From assembly GCF_039534915.1 (NCBI RefSeq), contig NZ_BAAAWE010000001.1:372001-436000 (forward strand): a DNA stretch of 64,000 nt. The letters are read 5' to 3'. A model generated the notes under the pieces. It made no database searches, was not told the DNA's origin, and worked only from the letters and a program-made list of their open reading frames with translations. This DNA is from Streptomyces roseofulvus. GTDB lineage: Bacteria; Actinomycetota; Actinomycetes; Streptomycetales; Streptomycetaceae. The position numbers were made by a program, and so were the translations under genes. This document shows, one piece after another, positions 32,447 through 39,839 of this stretch. How positions within the stretch are numbered: the first letter of the stretch is position 1; every line of letters starts with the position of its first letter.

Positions 32447-32918
32447 GCGCGCGGAGTTCGGCCCTGCCGAAGAGGAGGGCGTAGCCGGAGGGCAGCTGCC
32501 CGATGATGCGCTCGGTGAGGTCGGGCCCGGCCAGCTGGGCGATCGGGGTGAGGACCGCCCCGACGTCCCAGCGGGTGGTGGCCGGGCTGCTGTCGGTGCG
32601 GTGGGCGAGGTCCTTGACGAACTCCCAGCCCGTGAGCGGGGTGGTGGCGGGGATCTGAGCGGTGAGGGTCAGTGCCGCTTCGAAGGGGAGGCGGGCGGCG
32701 AGCTCGACGCGTTCCTCCCCGACGAGTTGCCTTCCCAGCGCCGTGAGTACGGAGCGGACCGCGTGCTCGGCGCGCTCACGGGTCGGGTAGGCGCCCTCGT
32801 AACGGACGCGTTCGAGGAGGCCGGTGTAGGAGGCCGCGCCCCGGTCGGTCGCGGGCCCGCCGTCCAGGGTCGTGGTCTCGGTCCGGTGCTGGGTCGTGGT
32901 CTCGGTCTGGATCGTCAT
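32430..32918 (-). CDS. DUF2267 domain protein
   Basis: A 162-residue protein with a Gln/Thr-rich N-terminus (about 32 residues) and a DUF2267 domain: YTGLLERVRYEGAYPTRERAEHAVRSVLTALGRQLVGEERVELAARLP and a C-terminal GQLPSGYALLFGRA. The domain is conserved in actinobacteria and cyanobacteria but of unknown function. The last codons overlap the NmrA gene's end by 17 bp (convergent). A paralogue follows upstream at 33001, and both neighbour hsp18, so a stress role is possible. Confidence 0.8.
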   Translation of the reverse strand: MTIQTETTTQHRTETTTLDGGPATDRGAASYTGLLERVRYEGAYPTRERAEHAVRSVLTALGRQLVGEERVELAARLPFEAALTLTAQIPATTPLTGWEFVKDLAHRTDSSPATTRWDVGAVLTPIAQLAGPDLTERIIGQLPSGYALLFGRAELRAPTARR

Positions 32919-33000
32919 GGTGGTTGCGGGTCGCCGTTCTCTTCGGGCCCGGCTGTCGCGGCCGGGCGGAGCGAACAGGTGTCGACAGGACGGGCCGGGC

Positions 33001-33399
33001 TCACGGGGAAAGGTGGGGCCGGCCGAAGAGGAGGTCGTATCCGGGCGGGAGCTGCAGGAGCGTCCGGGCGGTGAGTTCCTCGCCGGCCGCGTCGGCGGTG
33101 ACGCTGAGGACGGCGCTGACGTCCCAGGCCGCCGTCCGTTCGGTGGCTCCCTCGATCCAGGCGGCCGTCGCCCGCACGAAGCGTTCCGGTGAGAGCGGTT
33201 CGGCGGCCTGGAGGGGGTTGAGCAGGATGACGGCGAAGGTCTCCGGCAGGCGGGCGGCGAGCGCGGCCCGCACATCGCCGACCAGATGGGCGCCGAGCAG
33301 CGCCAGGACGACACGGGCGGCCCGTTCGGCCTCGTGCGGTGTGTCGTAGTCACCGCGTTCCTGCACCCGGTCGAGGAAGGTCTGCCATGGCAGTCTCAT
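33001..33399 (-). CDS. DUF2267 domain protein (paralogue)
   Basis: A 132-residue DUF2267 protein: MRLPWQTFLDRVQERGDYDT, then AARVVLALLGAHLVGDVRAALAARLP, and the shared end LLQLPPGYDLLFGRPHL. Without the N-terminal tail of the neighbour it is a single domain. Similarity in the ending (LPxGYxLLFGR) shows the two arose by duplication. It is 94 bp downstream of the hsp18 gene on the same strand, so co-transcription is possible. AAGGGG precedes the ATG at 33399. Confidence 0.8.
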   Translation of the reverse strand: MRLPWQTFLDRVQERGDYDTPHEAERAARVVLALLGAHLVGDVRAALAARLPETFAVILLNPLQAAEPLSPERFVRATAAWIEGATERTAAWDVSAVLSVTADAAGEELTARTLLQLPPGYDLLFGRPHLSP

Positions 33400-33493
33400 C
33401 GCGACCCCTTGGGGAGGTGGGGGGATGGGGGCGGCGGGAGCGGGGGCGAAGGAGGGGGAGAGGATGTCGCCCTCCGCTCCCGGCCTGGGCGGC

Positions 33494-33928
33494 TCAGCCG
33501 CTGATCTCCCTGCGGTCGTCACCGCGGCCGATGGCGATCTTGCGCGGCTTCGCGCGCTCGGCGATCGGGATACGCAGGGTGAGGACGCCGGCGGTGTAGT
33601 CCGCGGTGATCTTCTCGGTGTCGAGGGTGTCGGCCAGCATCAGCTGGCGGGAGAAGACGCCGAGGGGCCGCTCGGACAGTTCCATCTGGACCTCGTCGGA
33701 CTTCTGGACCGGTCGGCGCTCGGCCTTGACCGTCAGCATGTTCCGCTCGACGTCGATGTCGATCGCGTCGGGGGAGACGCCGGGCAGGTCCATCATGATC
33801 ACGTACGCGTCGCCCTCGCGGTAGGCGTCCATCGGGACGGCGGCGGGGCGGGACCAGGTGCCGGTCGTGCCCAGCATCTGCTGGGTGAGGCGGTCGAGTT
33901 CGCGGAACGGATCGGTGCGCATCAGCAT
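33494..33928 (-). CDS. hsp18: Hsp20/alpha-crystallin small heat-shock protein (Hsp18-like)
   Basis: A 144-residue small heat-shock protein. The alpha-crystallin domain runs from about residue 35: [35 protein letters not shown] and ends with the conserved [16 protein letters not shown], then the short C-terminal tail. It binds unfolding proteins. It lies divergent from a gene resembling rheA, and the TGTCATC/GATGACA dyad known for RheA in S. albus lies between them. Heat induction by loss of RheA repression is therefore expected. GGAGGT precedes the ATG. Confidence 0.9.
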   Translation of the reverse strand: MLMRTDPFRELDRLTQQMLGTTGTWSRPAAVPMDAYREGDAYVIMMDLPGVSPDAIDIDVERNMLTVKAERRPVQKSDEVQMELSERPLGVFSRQLMLADTLDTEKITADYTAGVLTLRIPIAERAKPRKIAIGRGDDRREISG

Positions 33929-33991
33929 CGTGGAACACCTCCATCGGTTCAGGCAGTGGTGCCATGCGCTTCACCTGACACCGTTGTAACA

Positions 33992-34010
33992 TGTCATCGG
34001 ATGGATGACA
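33992..34010. promoter_or_regulatory. RheA-type operator TGTCATC-N5-GATGACA
   Basis: TGTCATC (33992-33998) and GATGACA (34004-34010) are perfect inverted arms separated by 5 bp. As I recall it, this is the operator described for RheA, the heat-sensing repressor of hsp18 in Streptomyces albus. It lies between the divergent hsp18 and rheA-like genes, so it probably controls both. Confidence 0.8.
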
Positions 34011-34055
34011 AATGTGGCGTCATCGAAACGACGACATGAGGGAGAGCGTGGTTCC

Positions 34056-34700
34056 ATGGCCGGAGGCGGCACCCCCGTGAGCTTCCAGGCGGCGCTGGTC
34101 GCGCTCGCCTCGATCGACGAGACCGTCCGCGCCGCGCGGACCGCGAGCGCGTCGACCACGCCGCCCAGCACCTCCTCCGAGCAGGCGCTCGCGGCGCTCC
34201 TGCTCCTGCGCGAGCTGCGCGAGCAGCTCGCGGACTGGGAGCCCGGCCTCATCGAGGCCGCCCGTGACGCGGGCGCCAGCTGGGCCGACCTCGCCCAGCC
34301 CCTCGGGGTGACCAGCAGACAGGCCGCGGAACGCCGCTATCTGCGGGTACGCCCGGGCCGCCCCGGCGCCACCCGCGAAGAGCGGGTCCAGGCGACCCGC
34401 GACCGGCGCGCCGCGGACCGCACCGTCACCACCTGGGCCCGTGACAACGCCGCCGACCTGCGCCAGCTCGCCGGACAGATCACCGCCCTCGGCAGCCTCC
34501 CCGCCGCCCTGCGGCGCGATCTCAGCCAGGCGCTCGCGGACAGCGACCCCGCCAGCCTGCTGGAGCCCCTCGCCCGCGCCCGCACCACCCGCCCCGCGCT
34601 CCCCGCGCACCTCGTCGAGCGCATCGACGCACTCGCCCGCCGCACCGCGGACCTGCGCAACGAAAGCGACCAGCGCCGTTCCGGCACGGCACAGCCCTGA
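34056..34700 (+). CDS. rheA: HSP18 transcriptional regulator (RheA-like)
   Basis: A 214-residue protein matching the HSP18-regulator type in context and size. It carries SWADLAQPLGVTSRQAAERRYLRVRPG, which resembles an HTH (residues about 73-100), and a long basic helical C-terminal part (TREERVQATRDRRAADRTVTTWAR). RheA is known as a cytoplasmic repressor that changes shape with heat and releases the hsp18 operator. The ATG at 34056 is preferred; an in-frame ATG at 34005 overlaps the operator and would add 17 residues. The gene symbol rests on family resemblance and context, not on an alignment. Confidence 0.72.
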   Translation: MAGGGTPVSFQAALVALASIDETVRAARTASASTTPPSTSSEQALAALLLLRELREQLADWEPGLIEAARDAGASWADLAQPLGVTSRQAAERRYLRVRPGRPGATREERVQATRDRRAADRTVTTWARDNAADLRQLAGQITALGSLPAALRRDLSQALADSDPASLLEPLARARTTRPALPAHLVERIDALARRTADLRNESDQRRSGTAQP

Positions 34701-34715
34701 CCGGCGCGGCCGCGC

Positions 34716-35042
34716 TCAGGTGACAGGCTCCGGCGCGGGCACCGGACCGGGCAGGGGGCCCGGCTGGGGCCGCGGCTCCGGCCTCGGACCCCCGGGCTGG
34801 GGATCCGGCGCGGGCCGCGGAGGAGCCGGCGGCACCGGATCCGGCCCGCCGGGCCCGGGCACCGGACCGGGAACCGGCCCTGGCTCCGGCCCGGGGCCCG
34901 GCCCGGGCGCCGGCGTGGGACTCGGCGGCACGGGATCGTTCGGCGGGGTGCCCGACGCCGCTCGCACCCCCCGACTGCCGCCGGGATCCGGCGGGCCGGG
35001 ACGAGGGGGTGTCGGGGGACGGGTGTGTGCGTCACTCACCAT
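34716..35042 (-). CDS. Possible Pro/Gly-rich small protein
   Basis: A 108-residue reading frame (MVSDAHTRPP start) that is about one third proline, mainly PxP and PGP repeats (PGPGPEPGPVPGP). It has no signal, domain or clear ribosome site. Low-complexity GC-rich DNA can generate such frames by chance, so it may be non-coding; the region is otherwise empty between rheA and the lipoprotein gene (34701-35209). Confidence 0.35.
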   Translation of the reverse strand: MVSDAHTRPPTPPRPGPPDPGGSRGVRAASGTPPNDPVPPSPTPAPGPGPGPEPGPVPGPVPGPGGPDPVPPAPPRPAPDPQPGGPRPEPRPQPGPLPGPVPAPEPVT

Positions 35043-35209
35043 GATCACATCAGCTCACAAGGGCGTCGGGCAGCCATGTCATGCCCCCCGCCTGCCCCGC
35101 CGGGGCGGACCCATGCCCCGTCCTCCGGCCGTCAGGCGAACCAGGCACGCCCCTCGGCCCGGTGGGTCACCCAGCCGGTGAAACCAGGCGCGCCCGGAAC
35201 GGCTCCGGT

Positions 35210-36181
35210 TCAGGGTCGGTCGGCGTCCGACCAGGTGGCCAGGAGGGTCGCGAGCGCCGCCTGGGCCCGGTCGGCCGCAAAGGTGTCGGCCCGCGTCCTC
35301 GGGGCCAGCTCGACGTGGAGGAAGGGGGTGCCTCGGCGCTGGGCCGACCTGCCCTGGGCGTTCGTGGCGCCTTCGAGGGGGTAGGGGGCGGACCAGCCCC
35401 GGCACACCCGGAGGGCGCGGCCCTCCATGAGGTCGGCGAGGGCGGTGGCGTCCCGGGAGACGGTGCGGGCGGCGCCGGTGGAGAGGATGGCGTCGTAGGG
35501 GCGGCTGCCGTTCTTCGCGAAGCCGTGGAGCTGGATTCCCGGAAGATCGCGCTTCTGCAGTTCCAGGACGATGGCGTGGAAGGCGCTGTCGGTGCGGTGG
35601 GCCACGTCCGCCGCGTCGCCGCGCCCGGCGGTGCGGTGGGCGCCGGCGAGGACGAGCGCCCCGTGCGGGGTGCCCTCCATGAGGTGGGCGCCCAGCGCTT
35701 CGGTGTCGCGGTCGGACACCGGGTGCGGCACCTGCACGCTCCAGCGGACGGCGGCGCCGGCGCTGACGTACAGGCGCCCCCAGCGGGCCTCGGGGCCCTG
35801 CTCGCGTGCCGCGACCTCGTCGTAACGCCGGCCGGAGACGGCGTCGGTCAGGCGGGTCACGCGGAAGCCCACGGCGGCGAGAAGGCGTTCGGCGCCGGAC
35901 CGGTCTCCGTCCAGGAGGCTGCCGACGCCGAGGGCCAGTCGGGCGCGGTCCGCCGCGCTCGGCGGTGTGTAGGGAGCACGCTCGGCGGCCTGCCTGGCGT
36001 AGTCGACGACACGGCGGTCGAAATCGACGAGTTCAGGACTTTTGGGGTGAGCCGTGACATCGCCGCCGAAGGTCGACAGTCGGCAGCCCGCCATGGCGAG
36101 CGACACGCAGAGGACGCCGAGAATGTGAAGGAAAAGTGATGTTCTCGTGACGAACCAGCGGCGGGAGGCCGCGTTGCTCAT
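35210..36181 (-). CDS. Lipoprotein of unknown function, next to the pgs operon
   Basis: A 323-residue lipoprotein. The lipobox is LAMAGC with Cys33. The mature part has VQVPHPVSDRDTEALGAHLM, ALVLAGAHR, VAHRTDSAFHAIVLEL, and LHGFAKNG; these spaced His motifs recur in the segment and look like a metal-dependent hydrolase-type fold, but I cannot name the family. It is divergent from CapA with the start codons about 15 bp apart, so the two share a promoter region. A role in releasing or remodelling poly-glutamate is possible but inferred from context only. Confidence 0.7.
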   Translation of the reverse strand: MSNAASRRWFVTRTSLFLHILGVLCVSLAMAGCRLSTFGGDVTAHPKSPELVDFDRRVVDYARQAAERAPYTPPSAADRARLALGVGSLLDGDRSGAERLLAAVGFRVTRLTDAVSGRRYDEVAAREQGPEARWGRLYVSAGAAVRWSVQVPHPVSDRDTEALGAHLMEGTPHGALVLAGAHRTAGRGDAADVAHRTDSAFHAIVLELQKRDLPGIQLHGFAKNGSRPYDAILSTGAARTVSRDATALADLMEGRALRVCRGWSAPYPLEGATNAQGRSAQRRGTPFLHVELAPRTRADTFAADRAQAALATLLATWSDADRP

Positions 36182-36195
36182 GTGAAGATTCGTCG

Positions 36196-37395
36196 GTGAC
36201 ATTGAGTGAATCTCTCCCCATAGGGCGTGCGCTGGCGCTGACCGCCGCCGTCGCCGTTCTCGGGGCCGGTTGTGCGGCGCCCTCGAATCCGCAGGTCAAG
36301 CCGGGCGGACGAGCGTTCACCGTCGCCGCCGCAGGAGATGTTCTCATCCATCCCGAGCTCGTCGAGCAGGCGGCCGAGGACGCCGAGGAGACCGGCGAGG
36401 GCAGCGCGGGGCTCGATTTCGGGCCGCTGCTCGCCGGGGTGCGCCCGGTGGTCAGCAAGGCCGATCTGGCCATCTGCCACATGGAGACGCCCGTGGGCAG
36501 GCCCAAGGGGCCGTTCGAGGGGTACCCCGAGTTCCTCGTCCCCCCGCAGATCCTCACGGCGCTCAAGGACGTGGGGTACGACACCTGCTCCACCGCCTCG
36601 AACCACACGTACGACCACGGGCTCAAGGCCGTACGCCGCACCCTGGACGCCATGGACGCGGTCGGGCTCGGTCACGCCGGCTCCGCCCGTACCCCCGAAG
36701 AGGCGCAGAAGACCAACATCCGGGACGTCAAGGGCGTCAAGGTGGCGCACCTGTCCTACTCGTGGGAGTCGTTCCTCAACCCGACCCCCGAGAAGGAACG
36801 CTGGGCGTTCAACCGGATCAGCACCGACGAGATCAGGAAGGCCGAGCAGCGCGCCCGGCAGCAGGGCGCCGAGGTCGTGATCCTCTCGGTCCACTGGGGG
36901 CTGGAGCACTACAACGAGCCGAGCGCGCCGCAGCTGGAGCTCGCCGAGCGGCTCACCCGGGAGACCGGGATCGACCTCGTGATCGGCCACCACGCGCACG
37001 TGGTGCAGCCGATCCAGAAGCTGAACGGCACCTGGGTCGCGTACAGCCTCGGGAACCAGGTGGCCCGCCACTCCTCGCCCACCGGTCTCACCGAGGAAGG
37101 CGTGATCGGCTGGTTCGAGTTCCGGGAGACGGACGACGGCTGGGACGTCGCCGCCCGCTACCGCACGACGCTGGTCGACATCCCTCCCGAGGTGGAGGAG
37201 GGCGAGCGGCCGCCCCGCGGTGCCGTCGAGGACCACCGGCTCGTCGACGTGCGCCAGGCGCTCGACCGGCCCGGCGGCCTCTCCCCCGACCGGCTCGCCC
37301 GCTACCGCCTCGCCGCCGACCGCACGCAGGGCTTCCTCTACAACCGCGGAGCGCCGGGCGGCGACGGTCTGGCCGAGCTGTCCCTGCCGGACTGA
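36196..37395 (+). CDS. capA: CapA/PgsA family poly-gamma-glutamate synthesis lipoprotein
   Basis: A 399-residue protein with a lipobox at Cys26 (LGAGC) and a metallophosphatase-like CapA domain (residues about 42-315): AAAGDVLIHPELV, LAICHMETPVG, CSTASNHTYDHG, VVILSVHWG, LVIGHHAHVVQP. CapA/PgsA supports synthesis or export of poly-gamma-glutamate in Bacillus. It opens a five-gene same-strand run that contains PgsB and PgsC. A GTG start at 36196 is used; TTG at 36202 is an alternative. Confidence 0.88.
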   Translation: MTLSESLPIGRALALTAAVAVLGAGCAAPSNPQVKPGGRAFTVAAAGDVLIHPELVEQAAEDAEETGEGSAGLDFGPLLAGVRPVVSKADLAICHMETPVGRPKGPFEGYPEFLVPPQILTALKDVGYDTCSTASNHTYDHGLKAVRRTLDAMDAVGLGHAGSARTPEEAQKTNIRDVKGVKVAHLSYSWESFLNPTPEKERWAFNRISTDEIRKAEQRARQQGAEVVILSVHWGLEHYNEPSAPQLELAERLTRETGIDLVIGHHAHVVQPIQKLNGTWVAYSLGNQVARHSSPTGLTEEGVIGWFEFRETDDGWDVAARYRTTLVDIPPEVEEGERPPRGAVEDHRLVDVRQALDRPGGLSPDRLARYRLAADRTQGFLYNRGAPGGDGLAELSLPD

Positions 37396-37529
37396 ACCGG
37401 CGCCGGTCCGGGCCGCGACCCGCCGCCACGGACACCCTCTCCGCCTCCGGCAGGCGCCGCGGGTGACGCCCGCCGCGCCCCAGCGCATGCCGCAGGGCCA
37501 GGCCCCAGGAACCAGGAAAGAACACAGCA

Positions 37530-39839
37530 GTGACACAGAAGAACGCAGCGTTCGCCGTCCGCGGAGGGCGGCGGCGCAGCCGCAGGCGCGCGGACATGCC
37601 GCTTCTCGGCGGCATCCGTCCGCCGATCGCCGTCCTGTGCGTCCTGCTCCTGGCGCTCGCGGGGCTGACGGCCAAGGTGCTCGGGCCCAGCGAGGAAGCG
37701 GTGGCGCCGGACGCGGTGCTGTCCTCGCAGCGGTACTTCGCCGAGGACGGTGCCATCGCCCTGCGCGCCTCGATCGACGAGCGGGTCGCGGACCTGGAGC
37801 GCACCGCCGCCGCGCTGAACGCGGGCCGTCCCGTGAGGCCCGGGCGGGTCCTCTCGGACCTGGGCCGGACGTACCAGAAGTGGACCGGCACCACCGTCGT
37901 GGACCTGGCGAGCGGGGACGTGCTCGCCGCTCGTGGCGAGACGATTCCCCTCGGCTGGCTCGACCGGGACGTCCTCGTCGGCGAGCGGGCCCTGACGCCG
38001 CGGATGGTACGCCTGGAGACCGGCGACGTGCGGCTGATGACGATGGCCGTCCTGGACTGGGCCGACCGTCCCCAGCAGCTGCTGATCGCGTCGAGCAGCC
38101 TGTCCGTGCCGGCCGTGAACCTCGGTCCGTTCCGCAGCATGTCGGTGGTGGCCGAGGACGGCGAGGTCCTCGCCACCGCCGGCTTCGAGCAGGCGGAGGC
38201 GCTCAACTCCGACCAGGAGCGCAAGGAGCTCGCCTTCCTGCACCGGCAGATGACGCGCCTCGCCGACCAGGCCGCGGTACGGACCGAGGAGCACCCGGTC
38301 CGTGCCAAGGAGCCCGGGTCCCGCGGGTATCCCGGCGTCAGCGGCACCCTGCTCGGCGGCGCGTACAACGGGCGGGTCGCCACCGCCGGGTACGCCTCGC
38401 TGGCCTCCTCGGACCCCGAGGAGAAGGAGAGCGTGGCGGCGGGCCTGGGGCTCACGGTCGTCGCGCTGCTGCCCGTGGTCGAGCAGCAGCCGGAGGACTC
38501 CGACCGCCGCCTCTTCGGCCTCGCGGCGGCGGGCGCCCTGCTCCTCGTGGGGCTGGTCGCGGTGGCCGTGCTCTGGAGCACGGTCCAGCGGCCGCTGCTC
38601 CGGCTGTTCCTGGAGTCGCGCCGGCTGGCCCGCGGGGATCTGCGGCGTCCGGTCTCGGTGCCGCGCCGGGGCGAGGCCCACCGGATCGGCCTCGCCCTGG
38701 AGCGGCTGCGCCGCCGGCTGAACGGCGAGGACGAGGGGGTCGGCACCGCCCGCCGGGTGTGGGTGGGGGCGCGCGGACCGCTCGTGGCGACGGGCGTCCT
38801 GCTGCTGCTCTGGTGCGTGCCCGTCGGCCTGCTGCTGAACCGTACGGACGGGTCGGTGAGCGTGCCGACCACGATGGTCAACGACCAGCGGGAGCGCACG
38901 GACCTGATCGCCGACCGGCTGCGCCGGGCGCTCAACGAGGCACAGGCCGACCTCGTCTCCGCCTCCCGCCTCATCGCGGCGGGCGACAGCGGCGCCGCGG
39001 GCCGGCTGCTGGAGGACGCGCTGGTCAAGCACACCCGCTACGAGGCCCTCTACCTCGTCGCCGCCGACGGTTCCGTCACCGCCCGCGCGGGCGGTGAGCC
39101 GCACGCCTGGAGCGGCGGCGAGGACCGGCCGCCGGTGCGGGTGTCGGGGCAGGGCGGCAAGAAGCCGGTCATCCAGGCGTCCGCCCCCGTGCCCGGCGGC
39201 GACGGCGACACCCTGGTCGGCGAGATCCGGGTGGAGTTCCTCAACTCGCTGCTCGCCCGGCCCGGCCTCGGCGAGGTGCGGGTGGTGGACTCCGCCGGGC
39301 TGACCATCGCGGCCGGCGACGGCTTCCGGGCCTTCGAGCAGCTGCCGGACGCGTCGCTGAAGGACCTCGTCCGCGCGGCCGGTGTGCGCGTCGGGGCCGG
39401 CCCGGTCGAGAACGGGCTGCTGCTCCGTGACGGCGACGGGGTGACGGTGGCCGCGGCGGCGCCGTTCTCCGGCGGCGGCGTCACCGCCGACATCGGCTGG
39501 ACCGTCGTCAGCCGGCAGGACGCCGCCGGGTTCCAGATCACCGCGTACGAGCGCGAGGACCGCAGCGTCCTGGCGGGGATGCTCGGTCTCGCCGCCGCCA
39601 TACTCTGCCTCGGCTGGATCCACCTCGTGGTCGTCCGGCCGCTGCGCGCCCTCGCGCGGAGCGCCGAGAAACTCGCGGACGGCGATCTCAGGACCGTGCT
39701 CTACCCCCGCTACCACGACGAGGTGGGCGCCGTCGTCCGCAGTCTCGAACTCCTGCGCCAGCAGGCGCAGGCCCACCGACACGACCAGGCCCGCCGGCCG
39801 TCGGACGCCCCGTCCGGCGCCGGTGCGGGCGGAAGGTGA
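37530..39839 (+). CDS. Membrane protein with two Cache-like sensors and two HAMP domains
   Basis: A 769-residue protein repeated twice: membrane helix, extracellular Cache-like domain, membrane helix, HAMP. Helices lie near 30-48, 323-345, 408-428 and 690-712. HAMP segments are VQRPLLRLFLESRRLARGDL and RPLRALARSAEKLADGDLRT, each followed by a DE-rich or helical stretch. There is no kinase, cyclase or methyl-accepting domain, so output must go through partners. Its place in the operon between capA and pgsB suggests it senses the envelope or controls polymer synthesis; this is inference. Stop overlaps the pgsB GTG (GTGA). Confidence 0.82.
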   Translation: MTQKNAAFAVRGGRRRSRRRADMPLLGGIRPPIAVLCVLLLALAGLTAKVLGPSEEAVAPDAVLSSQRYFAEDGAIALRASIDERVADLERTAAALNAGRPVRPGRVLSDLGRTYQKWTGTTVVDLASGDVLAARGETIPLGWLDRDVLVGERALTPRMVRLETGDVRLMTMAVLDWADRPQQLLIASSSLSVPAVNLGPFRSMSVVAEDGEVLATAGFEQAEALNSDQERKELAFLHRQMTRLADQAAVRTEEHPVRAKEPGSRGYPGVSGTLLGGAYNGRVATAGYASLASSDPEEKESVAAGLGLTVVALLPVVEQQPEDSDRRLFGLAAAGALLLVGLVAVAVLWSTVQRPLLRLFLESRRLARGDLRRPVSVPRRGEAHRIGLALERLRRRLNGEDEGVGTARRVWVGARGPLVATGVLLLLWCVPVGLLLNRTDGSVSVPTTMVNDQRERTDLIADRLRRALNEAQADLVSASRLIAAGDSGAAGRLLEDALVKHTRYEALYLVAADGSVTARAGGEPHAWSGGEDRPPVRVSGQGGKKPVIQASAPVPGGDGDTLVGEIRVEFLNSLLARPGLGEVRVVDSAGLTIAAGDGFRAFEQLPDASLKDLVRAAGVRVGAGPVENGLLLRDGDGVTVAAAAPFSGGGVTADIGWTVVSRQDAAGFQITAYEREDRSVLAGMLGLAAAILCLGWIHLVVVRPLRALARSAEKLADGDLRTVLYPRYHDEVGAVVRSLELLRQQAQAHRHDQARRPSDAPSGAGAGGR

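Noticed and set aside
34716..35042. Collagen-like or adhesive Pro-rich protein
   Set aside because: PxP runs occur, but there is no signal peptide or clear ribosome site, so it is kept only as a low-confidence frame.
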